Positions 43,555 to 52,899 are shown, counted from the stretch's first letter. The stretch is 64,000 nucleotides of DNA from Flavobacterium panici (GCF_903819335.1 NZ_CAIJDE010000036.1:1-64000), one strand, 5' to 3'. Notes: generated from the sequence alone by a model not told the origin. Numbers and translations are program-made.

Positions 43555-46086
43555 TTAGTAGGAAACCCTAAAACTCACGTTTGGAGTTCTTTGCAGTGAA
43601 AAAGTCTCGACTTCTTCGATAGAATTTGTCAACGAACTTACTCTGTAATATTCGCTGATTTCGTTTCTTCTGTTTAAAATATTTAAAATAGAGATCCCTA
43701 ATTTGTATTGAATGCCGTTAGCTGTTTCCCATTTATAGGTTGAAGAAAAGTTTACCTGCGAAAATATATGCAGATTATCACTGTTTGGCTTACGATAAAT
43801 TAAAGTAGGATTTGAAGGATCGATTTGTGTATTATCAGGAGAAGTTTTAGGCCTGCCCGAAGTCCATTTTGTACCCAAAGCAATTTTAAAGTTGTTTTTC
43901 TCATAAATTCCCGCCCACGAAGCCGTATGCATTACCTCAAAATTGTTAGGGAAAATTGGGTATTCGTAATTAGAAAAATGATAATTATTATGATTATAAG
44001 TATAACTTAACCACGTCAAAAAGTGATTCATTTTTTTTTGAATCAGCATTTCGGTTCCCCAAACCTCATAATCGCCAGTAGTTTTAACAAACTCTAACTG
44101 GTTTTGAAATCCCTGACTGGAAGTTGTAATTCCGATTACTTTTTTATAAAAATTTTCGATATCAAAAAGCCAGTCATTTTTTATATAAGATAAATTTAAA
44201 GACAGCTGCCTGCTTTTTTGAATAGGAATTGTGGAGTTGTTAGAGATAATCCAGCGTCTTTTTTCAATTCCGAAATAATCCTTTTGCAAATCAATAATCT
44301 GTTGAGAATTTTGACTTTTTAGTTCACCCAGCAATTCTGCATTTAAACTTTTACTAATGCCGTAGCTAAACTGCACACGCGGTTCGATAATATATTTTTT
44401 GAACTTTTCGATATAATTAATTCGGCTTCCGGCCTTAAAATAGATTCTCGAAATCGTATCGTTGTATTTTACTTCTGCAATTAAAGCGTGAGTTCTTAAA
44501 ACGTCTTTTACTTTACGGTAGAAATCCGGATTTGTAACCTGCTCTAAATTAGTAACACCAATTTCATTAAACTGATACCCATCGTTTATGGTAAATTTAG
44601 AATTAAGGATATGATTGTTCTCTAAATTAATTCCGTTATTGTTCACCGTATTTTCCTGAATTACAATTTGACCTTCGCTGGTAGATTGATTCGCGCGAAG
44701 CTCGTAAGCAGAATTGTAAATATTAATTTTAGTCGTATTAAAGCTATTCCAGTTTCGTTTCCACGACAAATTTCCTCCATAATTTTGCTGACGTAAAATA
44801 TTGTTTTCAGAACTGTTTATGTCGTAAACTTTGGCACTTTGAAAAACTTCCAGATTATCTTTAATCGTAATAAGGTCTAAAACGATTTGATCTTTAAGTC
44901 CTATTTTTTGAGCATATTTTAGCGTCGCATCATAAAAACCAAATTTTTTGTCGCTGTGATAATCGACATTTTGTTTATCTGAAAAATCAGTGATCGTTGT
45001 GTTTTGAAATACTTTATTGAAATACTCTTTGTAAGTAGGCGTTTCAACAAAATCAGTAATTGATTTACGTGCCGAAATCTCAATATAACCCTTTGGCGAA
45101 ATATTGTATTTCCCGTAAACATCAGCATTAATCATATTTAATCCTGCGCTAAACGAGTTTTTTTCAGCTGTTTCCGGAGTAGATGAAATCGCTACAACGC
45201 TGGAAACACTTTCTCCGTAAAAAGCAGAACTTCCATTTTTGTAAATAGAAATTGTATGTGCCAAATTAGGATTGAATGCCGATATTAAACCAAAAAAATG
45301 TCCCGTTTGAAACATTCGTATACCATTCCACAAAAACAAATTCTGGTCGTGTGTGCCGCCGCGAACGTTAATGCTGGAAACGCTTTCGTCGATACTGTTT
45401 ACACCCGGAATTTGCTGCATGGTCTGCAAAGCATCGGGCTCAATAAGTCCGGGAAGAATCCCAAATTTCTTGGGTTTAATTTCAAACGATCCGTCTTTGT
45501 TTTTTGAAATCCCCGAAGCCAGAATTGCATTCGCTTTAATTTCCTGAAGCTGCATAATTTCCGGTTCTAAAAATAGTTGTAGACAATCTTTAGAATCGGT
45601 ATTGCCAGCGGTTATTTTTTTAGTTAAAAATCCTATGTGACTGATTAAGAATGTGTTTTTGTCTTCTTTTTTAAATTCAAAATAACCGTTTGCATCTGTT
45701 GAAACCTGAGTTTTGTTAGATAGGTTAATATTGGCATTTTCAATAGGTTTTTTATCTGTATTAGAAAAAACATAACCGCAGATTAGCGGTTCCTGATTCT
45801 CTTTTTTATAAATATTAATGAATTTGTTGTCGATGTTTTCAAAAGATAAATGGGTTTTTTGAGCCAGATATTCCAGCTTTTCGACTAAAGAAAGTGATTT
45901 TTTTGGCGGAACTAATTCCAGCCCCGCAATATTATTTTCGGTATAATTAAAACTGACCTGATGCTGCTGTTCAATTTCAAGTATGATTTTTTTAAAAGGC
46001 ATAAGTTTTCCTTTGTCCTGAGCAAAAGCATTCAGGACAAGGAAAAACAGAAGAAACAAAAAATGAAATTGTTTGGGGAGCAACAT
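43555..46086 (-). CDS. TonB-dependent receptor with STN and CarboxypepD_reg domains
   Basis: 843 residues. Signal peptide to about AFAQ (22); an STN domain (about 25-92, PFKKIILEIEQQHQVSFNYT) for signal transfer to FecR; a carboxypeptidase-regulatory-like domain (about 95-180, GYVFSNTDKKPIENANINLS); plug (PGVNSIDESVSSINVRGGTH) and a barrel ending in Tyr (VSFRVSY). It imports a siderophore or other ligand and signals through FecR to the ECF sigma factor. It starts at the base next to the FecR stop. Ligand unknown. Confidence 0.9.
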   Translation of the reverse strand: MLLPKQFHFLFLLFFLVLNAFAQDKGKLMPFKKIILEIEQQHQVSFNYTENNIAGLELVPPKKSLSLVEKLEYLAQKTHLSFENIDNKFINIYKKENQEPLICGYVFSNTDKKPIENANINLSNKTQVSTDANGYFEFKKEDKNTFLISHIGFLTKKITAGNTDSKDCLQLFLEPEIMQLQEIKANAILASGISKNKDGSFEIKPKKFGILPGLIEPDALQTMQQIPGVNSIDESVSSINVRGGTHDQNLFLWNGIRMFQTGHFFGLISAFNPNLAHTISIYKNGSSAFYGESVSSVVAISSTPETAEKNSFSAGLNMINADVYGKYNISPKGYIEISARKSITDFVETPTYKEYFNKVFQNTTITDFSDKQNVDYHSDKKFGFYDATLKYAQKIGLKDQIVLDLITIKDNLEVFQSAKVYDINSSENNILRQQNYGGNLSWKRNWNSFNTTKINIYNSAYELRANQSTSEGQIVIQENTVNNNGINLENNHILNSKFTINDGYQFNEIGVTNLEQVTNPDFYRKVKDVLRTHALIAEVKYNDTISRIYFKAGSRINYIEKFKKYIIEPRVQFSYGISKSLNAELLGELKSQNSQQIIDLQKDYFGIEKRRWIISNNSTIPIQKSRQLSLNLSYIKNDWLFDIENFYKKVIGITTSSQGFQNQLEFVKTTGDYEVWGTEMLIQKKMNHFLTWLSYTYNHNNYHFSNYEYPIFPNNFEVMHTASWAGIYEKNNFKIALGTKWTSGRPKTSPDNTQIDPSNPTLIYRKPNSDNLHIFSQVNFSSTYKWETANGIQYKLGISILNILNRRNEISEYYRVSSLTNSIEEVETFSLQRTPNVSFRVSY

Positions 46087-46986
46087 TTATTTTCCGTCAA
46101 AAATTATTTTATTTTTTGAGACTTGCTTGGCCTCTAAATGATAAGTTGTACTAATAATCTGCAAGGCTGTGTTTAAATCGTTAGCGGGTAATTTCCCTGT
46201 AAATAATGATGTTGTATCTTTTGTATTTAATTCGATTGTAATGTCATATTGTCTTTCAACTTCGTCAAGAATGCTTCTGATATTTTCTTTATAAAAAGCG
46301 ATTTCATTGCCTATCCATTCTGGCTGCGTTAAACTTACAACCGTCTTAATTTGTTTTCCGTTTTCAAAACTAACGCTTTGTCCGTGCGTTAATAAAATTT
46401 GAGTATCGGCATAATTTACTTTTACACGTCCTTCAAAACACACTACATCAAACCTGTTTTTTCTGGCTTTTACATTAAACTGAGTTCCTAAAACCGTTAC
46501 TTTTCCTAAATTGGTCTGAACTTCAAATTTTCGGCCTTTGGCAACCCTGAAATAAGCTTCTCCTTTTAGTTCGAGATGTCTGTTGTTGTCCCAGTTCCAT
46601 TTTTTATAATTTATTTCAGAACCGGAATTTAATACCACTTCAGAATTATCAGGTAATGAAAAAGTGGTCTTTTTTCCAAAATCTGCTGTTTCTGTCTGCG
46701 GTACTAAAACTTTCATTGCAAACGTAATTCCAAGTGCCAGAACAAATATGGCCGCCGCTCTAAACACCCATTTTTTGTATAGCGGAACTACTTTTGGAGC
46801 CGCTTTTTTCTGACTCAAAATGTTCGACAGCATCGCGTTTTCATCCAAATCACCTACCTCTAAATGAGCTGTATAATCTTTTAATTTTCGGTATTTTTCA
46901 AAATCGGGACTTGCTTCAAATTCAGCCAATTCATCCGGAGATAAATCATCGTTGAGCCATTTTGCTAATAAGCGATCTTTTTTCAT
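46087..46986 (-). CDS. FecR family anti-sigma/sigma-regulator protein
   Basis: 299 residues. Cytoplasmic N-terminus (LLAKWLNDDLSPDELAEFE), one membrane segment (about 72-88), then the FecR domain (FSLPDNSEVVLNSGSEINYK, LKGEAYFRVAKGRKFEVQTN, GTQFNVKARK) and the DUF4974-type end (IRSILDEVERQYDITIELN). It holds or activates the ECF sigma factor depending on receptor state. Adjacent to the TonB receptor without a gap, 49 bp after the sigma gene. Confidence 0.9.
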   Translation of the reverse strand: MKKDRLLAKWLNDDLSPDELAEFEASPDFEKYRKLKDYTAHLEVGDLDENAMLSNILSQKKAAPKVVPLYKKWVFRAAAIFVLALGITFAMKVLVPQTETADFGKKTTFSLPDNSEVVLNSGSEINYKKWNWDNNRHLELKGEAYFRVAKGRKFEVQTNLGKVTVLGTQFNVKARKNRFDVVCFEGRVKVNYADTQILLTHGQSVSFENGKQIKTVVSLTQPEWIGNEIAFYKENIRSILDEVERQYDITIELNTKDTTSLFTGKLPANDLNTALQIISTTYHLEAKQVSKNKIIFDGK

Positions 46987-47035
46987 TGTACTGTACTATA
47001 TTATTAAAACAATTAAAACTAAATTTACCCTACTT

Positions 47036-47551
47036 TTATAAATCAATTTCTTTACGCAGGCTTAATAAAGCGAGATGAATGCGCTTTTCTACTGCCTTTA
47101 CGCTGATATTTAATTCTAAGGCAATTTCGCTGTATTTTTTTCCGTCAATTCTGTGCATTAAAAAAGCTTCACGCTGTTTTTCGTTTAAATTTTCAATGGC
47201 TTTCAAAAGTTTAGCCTGAAATTGTTTTTCTTCCAGAATATATTCGGGACTTTCATTTGTTTTGTCTAAACCTGTGAAGTTTTTTTCATATTTCAAAACC
47301 ACTTTTTGGTGTGCAATTTCGTTGAGACTGCTGTTGTTGGCAATGGTATATACGTAAGATTTTGCTTTTTCCAGTGGTACAGATGCACAATTTTGCCAAA
47401 GTTTTACAAATGCTTCCTGCGCCACATCTTCTGCCTGATTGATATTGCCAAATTTGTAAAAAAGAAAATTTCGAAGTGCTTTTACATGACTTTTGAAAAA
47501 AGACGAAAAAATTATTTCATCGCAAGTATCTGATTGGTTCTTAGTTGGCAT
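47036..47551 (-). CDS. ECF RNA polymerase sigma factor, FecI-like
   Basis: 171 residues. Sigma-70 region 2 (FKSHVKALRNFLFYKFGNIN, QAEDVAQEAFVKLWQ) and region 4 (NLNEKQREAFLMHRIDGKKY, SEIALELNISVKAVEKRIH). First gene of the ECF/FecR/TonB operon, with a -7 box at 47575-47582. It probably directs transcription of the TonB receptor and perhaps the cytochrome/YceI genes. Confidence 0.9.
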   Translation of the reverse strand: MPTKNQSDTCDEIIFSSFFKSHVKALRNFLFYKFGNINQAEDVAQEAFVKLWQNCASVPLEKAKSYVYTIANNSSLNEIAHQKVVLKYEKNFTGLDKTNESPEYILEEKQFQAKLLKAIENLNEKQREAFLMHRIDGKKYSEIALELNISVKAVEKRIHLALLSLRKEIDL

Positions 47552-47574
47552 TTATATTTGTGATTGGTATGATG

Positions 47575-47582
47575 CAAAAGTA
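47575..47582 (-). promoter_or_regulatory. -7 box TACTTTTG of the ECF sigma gene
   Basis: On the minus strand it fits TAnnTTTG, 24 bp before the start codon. A TTACCCTAC motif lies 17 bp further upstream (minus strand, 47607-47599). Confidence 0.5.
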
Positions 47583-47727
47583 TTTGTTTTTACTTTAAGT
47601 AGGGTAAAAGCAATGCAGATTGTTTTATAGTAGTATGAAATGAAATTTCGTATGATAATTAAAAATGAAAAAACAATTCAAACTCCTTGATCGAGAATTT
47701 ATTAAAAAGCAGTTTCTTAAATTTTAT

Positions 47728-47735
47728 TACCTTTG
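47728..47735 (+). promoter_or_regulatory. -7 box TACCTTTG of the repeat lipoprotein gene
   Basis: Fits TAnnTTTG and lies 14 bp before the ATG at 47749. It rules out an upstream in-frame ATG at 47665 as the usual start. Confidence 0.55.
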
Positions 47736-47748
47736 TAAAAATATAAAT

Positions 47749-48774
47749 ATGTTCCCTTTTAAAAAATATTTATCACTAGCAGCAGTTTTCCTGTTTTTGT
47801 TATCTTGTCAAAATGAATCGCCTGACGATCAGGGTGATAGTGGACAAGGAACAATTACAAATGCTTCTCCGCTTACTTCTTATCTGCAAAGGGTTGCTAT
47901 GGTGCCAACCGTGCAGGATAATGTAATTGACGGTTCTACTTATTGTACTATAAAACTACCTTATACGGTTACTGTAAATAATACTCAAATTGCCGTTAAT
48001 ACTACCGCCGATTATCAAAAAGTAATAGACAATATCAATGCAAATAATTATGATGACGATATTGTAAAAATAGATTTTCCGGTAACGATGGTCTATTATA
48101 ATTACATCCAAAAACTGATTCCAAATGAAGCTGATTTTGATTCTTTAATTGATTACTGGAATCAATACCCTGATCTTTTATCTAAAATTAACGGACTGAA
48201 TATCAATTATCCTATAACAATAAATATTTATAACAGCGCTAATCAAATAGGAAGTTCCCAATCGATTATAAGCGATCAGGCCTTTTTCAATTTTATTAAA
48301 AATTTGAATCCGAGTCAGTATATTTCTTTAAAATATCCAATTGCTATAGTTGATTATCATGGCCAAACGAAAACTATTAATAATAATCTGGATTTCGAAA
48401 ATGCTATAAAATATGCGATTGATTACTGTCCTGAAAACAATATTGTAACCCTTGACTTGAATGAAGTAATTACAAAAGGCTCTTGGGATATTCCGTATTA
48501 TTTTGATGATTCTGAAAAAACTTCGTCTTACAGCGGTTATTCATTTGTATTTAAAAACGATAATTCTGTAGTGGCTACAAAAGGCGGAACTTCAGAAACG
48601 GGCCAATGGGAAAGCAGCGTACAAAATAATGTTAGAGAATTAAAATTGACTTTCAGTTCAACGTTATTAAGTAAATTGAACAACAGCTGGAAATTGTTTG
48701 AATTTAATAACTCGCAGATTAGATTGCGCGATGTAAGCAGCAGTACCAATTATCTTTACTTCGAAAAGTTATAA
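47749..48774 (+). CDS. Lipoprotein with four tandem repeats of about 42 residues
   Basis: 341 residues from the ATG at 47749, supported by the -7 box and by a clean lipoprotein signal with Cys20 (FLFLLSCQNE). Residues 69-224 contain four related units, each with a [LF/Y]P[YIV]-type strand followed by a [DS]xxFxxxI helix: KLPYTVTV (69), DFPVTMVY (109), NYPITINI (153) and KYPIAIVD (195). Residues 240-341 look like a lipocalin-type beta domain. Not a family I can name; surface or periplasmic. It is divergent from the ECF sigma gene, but no shared operator is evident. Confidence 0.7.
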   Translation: MFPFKKYLSLAAVFLFLLSCQNESPDDQGDSGQGTITNASPLTSYLQRVAMVPTVQDNVIDGSTYCTIKLPYTVTVNNTQIAVNTTADYQKVIDNINANNYDDDIVKIDFPVTMVYYNYIQKLIPNEADFDSLIDYWNQYPDLLSKINGLNINYPITINIYNSANQIGSSQSIISDQAFFNFIKNLNPSQYISLKYPIAIVDYHGQTKTINNNLDFENAIKYAIDYCPENNIVTLDLNEVITKGSWDIPYYFDDSEKTSSYSGYSFVFKNDNSVVATKGGTSETGQWESSVQNNVRELKLTFSSTLLSKLNNSWKLFEFNNSQIRLRDVSSSTNYLYFEKL

Positions 48775-48842
48775 AAAGAAATGACCGCACAATTTGGTTT
48801 GAATCATGCGGCCAAATCAAGTTAACTAATCATAAATCATTA

Positions 48843-49496
48843 TTAATTGGGCGTAAAGGTCAAATAATCTAAATTCATATTACCGTTTTCTACGATATGC
48901 AAAGTGAGCAATTGCTTTCCTTTTTCTAATTTAATTGTACCAATATTTTCAGAACTGTTCCAGTGATGCCATTGTCTCCAGGCAACAGGATCTTTATCAT
49001 CGTGCGTTGAAATAATTTTCATGTTTCCCGTTGCGTCTTTCCCGTTTACAGCAATAGAAATTGTTCCGTCGCCGTTTGCCGTATATAAAACACCAATTTT
49101 ATAAGTGCCGGATTTTTTAACGGCAACCGTATAATTAATCCATTCTGTTGGCTGCGTCCAGCCTACATAAAGCTGTTTCATCCTTATCGGAACTTTGGTA
49201 TAAGGCGTATCGTCAATGCTGTCTGTTTTGGTATACGAAATATCAACACCTTCTTTTAATCGGAATTCGTTTAACGGATTTCCATTTACGGGATTTAGTT
49301 TTCCGCTTCCGTTATTCACTTCGTCCGTGTCGTGATACGCAACGCCTTCGCCTCCCAAATCATAGAATTCACATTCTATTTTTCCTGGAATTTGCTGTGT
49401 TTTAAAAGATTTTGGCTTCTCAGCCGATGTTTGTGCAAACGTCGAAATACCATTCATCAAAACGAAAGCATTCAGAAATAATAATATTTTTTTCAT
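48843..49496 (-). CDS. Exported CBM6-like carbohydrate-binding protein
   Basis: 217 residues from the ATG at 49496, which begins a clean signal peptide (LFLNAFVLMNGISTFAQ). The rest fits a CBM6/CBM35 beta-sandwich: PGKIECEFYDLGGEGVAYHD, WTQPTEWINYTVAVKKSGTY, and the end HIVENGNMNLDYLTF. It lies 17 bp downstream of the GH30 gene and probably helps the enzyme bind its glycan or makes an add-on module for it. No catalytic domain is present. Confidence 0.8.
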   Translation of the reverse strand: MKKILLFLNAFVLMNGISTFAQTSAEKPKSFKTQQIPGKIECEFYDLGGEGVAYHDTDEVNNGSGKLNPVNGNPLNEFRLKEGVDISYTKTDSIDDTPYTKVPIRMKQLYVGWTQPTEWINYTVAVKKSGTYKIGVLYTANGDGTISIAVNGKDATGNMKIISTHDDKDPVAWRQWHHWNSSENIGTIKLEKGKQLLTLHIVENGNMNLDYLTFTPN

Positions 49497-49513
49497 AGTA
49501 GTCAATTTTAGCA

Positions 49514-50977
49514 TTAACGTATTTCTAAAGTTGCTATAGAATGCGCCAAACTCGTAATTTTAGAAGCTTTTCCTTTTATCCATAGAAAATATTCTACATC
49601 ATTATCAGTTTGGTTCATTACCACAACTTCAAGATTATTATCCTGATTTACAAAAGCTGTAGACAACAATTTATTACTGCTAGAATTACAAGCTACACGT
49701 TTTGCACCCGGTTTAATGAATTTAGAAAAATGTCCTAAATAATAATATCCGTTGGTGTAAATCAATTTTCCGGTTTTTAAATCAACGTGAATAGGACACA
49801 TGCAAAAGTTTTGAACGTGATTTGGTCCGCCTCTTTCATCCAGTAAAATATTCCAGTCTGTCCAGGCAACCGTTCCAATGTTGAAATCGTTAATCATCGA
49901 CATTCCGTATTTTTCACCGTAACTCCATTCCGTTAATAATTTTTGGTCAAAATCTGCAGCACAGCCTTCCGTAAGAATAAGCGGTTTGTCCGGAAAAGCT
50001 TCTGCAACGCGGCGTTCGCCTTCAAAGTTCATTCCGTTTTTCATCCAGTCTTCGTACCAGTGATATCCAACTCCCCAAACATATTTTGCCGCATCTTTAT
50101 CTTCTAAAACCGTACTAACACGCTGATACATTAAATCACGATTGTGATCCCACATAATCAGTTTCTTTTTAGACAATCCGGCTTTTTGCATCGTTGGCCC
50201 AAGAAAGTTTTTGATAAAATCACGTTCTTCCTCCGCAGTAAAAATGCACGATTCCCATTTTTGAACCGCCATTGGCTCATTTTGAACGGTATAACCCCAA
50301 ATAGGAATTCCTTCTTTTTCGTATTCATTAATAAATTTTACAAAAAAGTTAGCCCAGCTTTGGTGGTATTCCGGTTTTAAAGTTCCGCCCTGCAAAACAT
50401 TATTATTCGTTTTCATCCACGCGGGCGGACTCCAAGGCGAAGCATATAAAGTTAATTTTCCTCCGGCTTTTGCAATCGCTTCTTTAATTAACGGAATTTT
50501 GTATTTCCTGTCGTGGCTGATATCGAAAGTTTTTAAATCTTTGTCACCTTCCGCAATGTAACTGTAAATATCACTTGAGAAATCACAGCTTTGCATATTC
50601 GTACGCGCCAAAGTATAACCAATTCCTTTGTCTTTATCGTAATAAGCCGTCAGGATTTCTTCTTGCTTATCTTTTGGAAGTGCGTAAAAAACTTCTGCGG
50701 AAGCGTCAGTAAGTGCACCGCCAATTCCAAGCAGAGTTTGATAGGTTTTTGAAGGATCAACAAAAACAGAAGTTTCTTTTTCTGTTGGCTGAGGTTTATC
50801 AAAAAACGATAAAGTTTCGGTTTTTGTTAATTTATTTTCGGTGTTTTTTGCCGTTACAAAAACTGTTACACTTTTATAATCGGATGCTTTAGTCTGCTTT
50901 TTCTGCGCCGTTAAACTTGCCGTCAGAAACCCCGATAACATGATGGTCAGGCATGTGTTGAATTGGTATGTTTTCAT
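49514..50977 (-). CDS. GH30 family glycoside hydrolase (glucosylceramidase-like)
   Basis: 487 residues. Signal peptide at 1-24. GH30 motifs: GIGGALTDASAEVF (84-97), SPWSPPAWMKTN (180-191), the acid/base Glu234 in VQNEPMAVQKWESC and the nucleophile Glu337 in ILTEGCAADF. Secreted beta-glycosidase of the glucosylceramidase/endo-beta-1,6-glucanase group; exact linkage is not readable. It shares a transcript with the CBM6 gene (17 bp) and follows the aldo/keto reductase gene by 27 bp. Confidence 0.9.
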   Translation of the reverse strand: MKTYQFNTCLTIMLSGFLTASLTAQKKQTKASDYKSVTVFVTAKNTENKLTKTETLSFFDKPQPTEKETSVFVDPSKTYQTLLGIGGALTDASAEVFYALPKDKQEEILTAYYDKDKGIGYTLARTNMQSCDFSSDIYSYIAEGDKDLKTFDISHDRKYKIPLIKEAIAKAGGKLTLYASPWSPPAWMKTNNNVLQGGTLKPEYHQSWANFFVKFINEYEKEGIPIWGYTVQNEPMAVQKWESCIFTAEEERDFIKNFLGPTMQKAGLSKKKLIMWDHNRDLMYQRVSTVLEDKDAAKYVWGVGYHWYEDWMKNGMNFEGERRVAEAFPDKPLILTEGCAADFDQKLLTEWSYGEKYGMSMINDFNIGTVAWTDWNILLDERGGPNHVQNFCMCPIHVDLKTGKLIYTNGYYYLGHFSKFIKPGAKRVACNSSSNKLLSTAFVNQDNNLEVVVMNQTDNDVEYFLWIKGKASKITSLAHSIATLEIR

Positions 50978-51004
50978 AATTATGGTTAAATAGTTAGTGT
51001 CGTT

Positions 51005-52000
51005 TTATGCTAGAATGTTATCAATTTTTTGAAGTTCATCTGCAGAAAAAGCAGTGTTTTTAAGACAGCCAACAGAATCTAAAACCTGCTCTGGTTTGCT
51101 TGCGCCAATGATAACTGAACTAATTCTGTTATCTTTTAAAACCCACGACAATGCCATTTGTGCCAGACTTTGACCGCGTTCTATCGCCATTTCATTTAAC
51201 AGACGAACTTTTGCAATATTTTCCGGCGTAATGGCGTCTTCTTCAATTGCTCCGTTTCCGCGATGTGCGTTTGCTCTTGAATTTTCAGGAATTCCGTTTA
51301 AATATTTATTCGTCAGAAGTCCTTGTGCCAAAGGAGAAAAAGCGATGCCGCCAACTCCGTTAGCTTCCAAAACATCCAGTAAACCGTTTTCGATAGTACG
51401 TTCCAACATCGAATATTTAGGCTGATGAATTAAGCAAGGCGTTCCTAATTCTTTCAAAATTTTAATTGCATTTTGAGTTTCTTCCGGATTGTAGCTCGAA
51501 ATACCCACATAAAGTGCTTTTCCCTGACGTACAATTAAGTCAAGTGCTGCCATAGTTTCTTCTAATGGTGTATTTGGATCTGGCCTGTGATGATAAAAAA
51601 TATCAACATAATCTAATCCGAGGCGGGAAAGACTCTGATCTAAACTCGCAACTAAATGTTTTTTTGATCCCCAATCGCCGTAAGGGCCATCCCACATAGG
51701 CCATCCAGCTTTGGTAGAAATCACAAGTTCATCACGGAAAGGTTTGAAATCTTCTTTAAATAATTGACCAAAAGTCTGCTCTGCAGATCCCGCCGGCGGA
51801 CCATAATTATTGGCCAAATCAAAGTGACTTATACCATTATCAAATGCAGTGTGTAATATTTTACGGGCGTTTTCGATATTGTCAATCGCGCCAAAGTTGT
51901 GCCACAACCCAAGAGAAAGGGCAGGAAGCATTAATCCGCTTTTACCGCTGCGGCGGTATTCCATTTTTTGATATCGGTTGGAATCAGGTGTGTAACTCAT
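51005..52000 (-). CDS. Aldo/keto reductase, YghZ/L-glyceraldehyde-3-phosphate reductase-like
   Basis: 331 residues. Begins YRRSGKSGLMLPALSLGLWH, the pattern of the YghZ/Kv-beta-like group; catalytic Asp/Tyr in HFDLANNYGPPAGSAEQ, Lys in VISTKAGWPMW, His in FYHHRPDPNTP; NADPH site in IIGASKPEQVLDSVG. It reduces small aldehydes in the cytoplasm. First gene of a group with GH30 and CBM6, with a CACATAG-type repeat just upstream. Confidence 0.9.
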   Translation of the reverse strand: MSYTPDSNRYQKMEYRRSGKSGLMLPALSLGLWHNFGAIDNIENARKILHTAFDNGISHFDLANNYGPPAGSAEQTFGQLFKEDFKPFRDELVISTKAGWPMWDGPYGDWGSKKHLVASLDQSLSRLGLDYVDIFYHHRPDPNTPLEETMAALDLIVRQGKALYVGISSYNPEETQNAIKILKELGTPCLIHQPKYSMLERTIENGLLDVLEANGVGGIAFSPLAQGLLTNKYLNGIPENSRANAHRGNGAIEEDAITPENIAKVRLLNEMAIERGQSLAQMALSWVLKDNRISSVIIGASKPEQVLDSVGCLKNTAFSADELQKIDNILA

Positions 52001-52040
52001 GTTTTTATTTTAATTTTTTGTTCTGTGGTGCAATTTAATT

Positions 52041-52124
52041 AAACACATAGAAACATAGTTTTTATAAATCTAAAAAAGACGTTTCACTTGCCTTAACAAA
52101 CATAGGCTATGTTTCTATGTGTTT
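52041..52124. repeat. Long inverted-repeat element, CACATAG type, copy 2
   Basis: AAACACATAGAAACATAG (52041-52058) and CTATGTTTCTATGTGTTT (52107-52124) are perfect 18-bp inverted repeats. The inside, read on the minus strand, matches the right part of copy 3 (CATAGCCTATGTTTGTT, CAAGTGAAACG). It fills the gap between the aldo/keto reductase and GlcG/HbpS-like genes. Confidence 0.85.
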
Positions 52125-52156
52125 AAAAAAAATGTTACAGTTAAACGAGTTGGTTG

Positions 52157-52597
52157 TTATATTTTTTTGAATGCTTTTATTACAATTTCTAAATCACTAA
52201 CGCCTCTAAAGCCGCTAAAACCAACAGAAAGTTTTGTTCCGTCAGATAAAGTTAAAGGTTGTCCGCCCTGCCAGCCAATAAGATCTGGGGCTTCAATTCC
52301 GTTAGCGTTTTCATCTACAATATTATTAAAAACCAATTTTTCATAATCTCCCGTTTTTACTCCGGTAAGCCAAACCTGACTCGCTTTTGTCCACGCAATT
52401 TTATACGATTGTCTTTTTTTGGCTTTATCATTTCCGTACATACGGCCATAAACGGTTCCTTCTTCGTCAATAATACATACGGCTACATTTCCGTTTGAAA
52501 TTACTTTGTCTTCCTGAACGTCCATGTAACTGGGGATCAGATCTTCAATAGCCAATAAAGCTAAAGCAATTCTTAAGTGTAGAATTTGATCATTCAT
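52157..52597 (-). CDS. GlcG/HbpS-like haem-degrading family protein
   Basis: 146 residues, no signal peptide. GlcG/HbpS fold: VAVCIIDEEGTVYGRMYGND followed by KAKKRQSYKIAWTKASQVW and the DLIGWQGGQPLTLSDG turn and GFRGVSDLEIVIKA end. Members bind haem or small acids; role here unknown. It sits between two CACATAG repeats. Confidence 0.7.
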   Translation of the reverse strand: MNDQILHLRIALALLAIEDLIPSYMDVQEDKVISNGNVAVCIIDEEGTVYGRMYGNDKAKKRQSYKIAWTKASQVWLTGVKTGDYEKLVFNNIVDENANGIEAPDLIGWQGGQPLTLSDGTKLSVGFSGFRGVSDLEIVIKAFKKI

Positions 52598-52697
52598 TAT
52601 TTTGATTTATAAAATGTTAGGGATTTCAAAGATGAAATATTTTGTTTCCTAATTTCTTAAACTAGATCAAGAAATTATAATAAATAAAAATTTTATT

Positions 52698-52834
52698 AAA
52701 CACATAGAAACATAGTTTTATATTCAAGTTGAAAAAGATTAAAATAAATGACACATCATTTGCACATAGCCTATGTTTGTTTATGCAAGTGAAACGCCTT
52801 TCAACAGCAACAAAATCTATGTTTCTATGTGTTT
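52698..52834. repeat. Long inverted-repeat element, CACATAG type, copy 3
   Basis: AAACACATAGAAACATAG (52698-52715) and CTATGTTTCTATGTGTTT (52817-52834) are perfect 18-bp inverted repeats, the same ends as copy 2. The interior carries GCACATAGCCTATG and GAAACGCCTTT. It occupies most of the 302-bp gap before the Crp/Fnr gene; the remaining bases hold no gene. Confidence 0.85.
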
Positions 52835-52899
52835 AGATTATTACATTTAATGAGTTAAATAAATCATCTTATATTTACATCTTGTAAATCAGTAAAACA

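Noticed and set aside
47665..47748. 28-residue N-terminal extension of the repeat lipoprotein
   Set aside because: It includes the -7 box and would hide the lipoprotein signal peptide.
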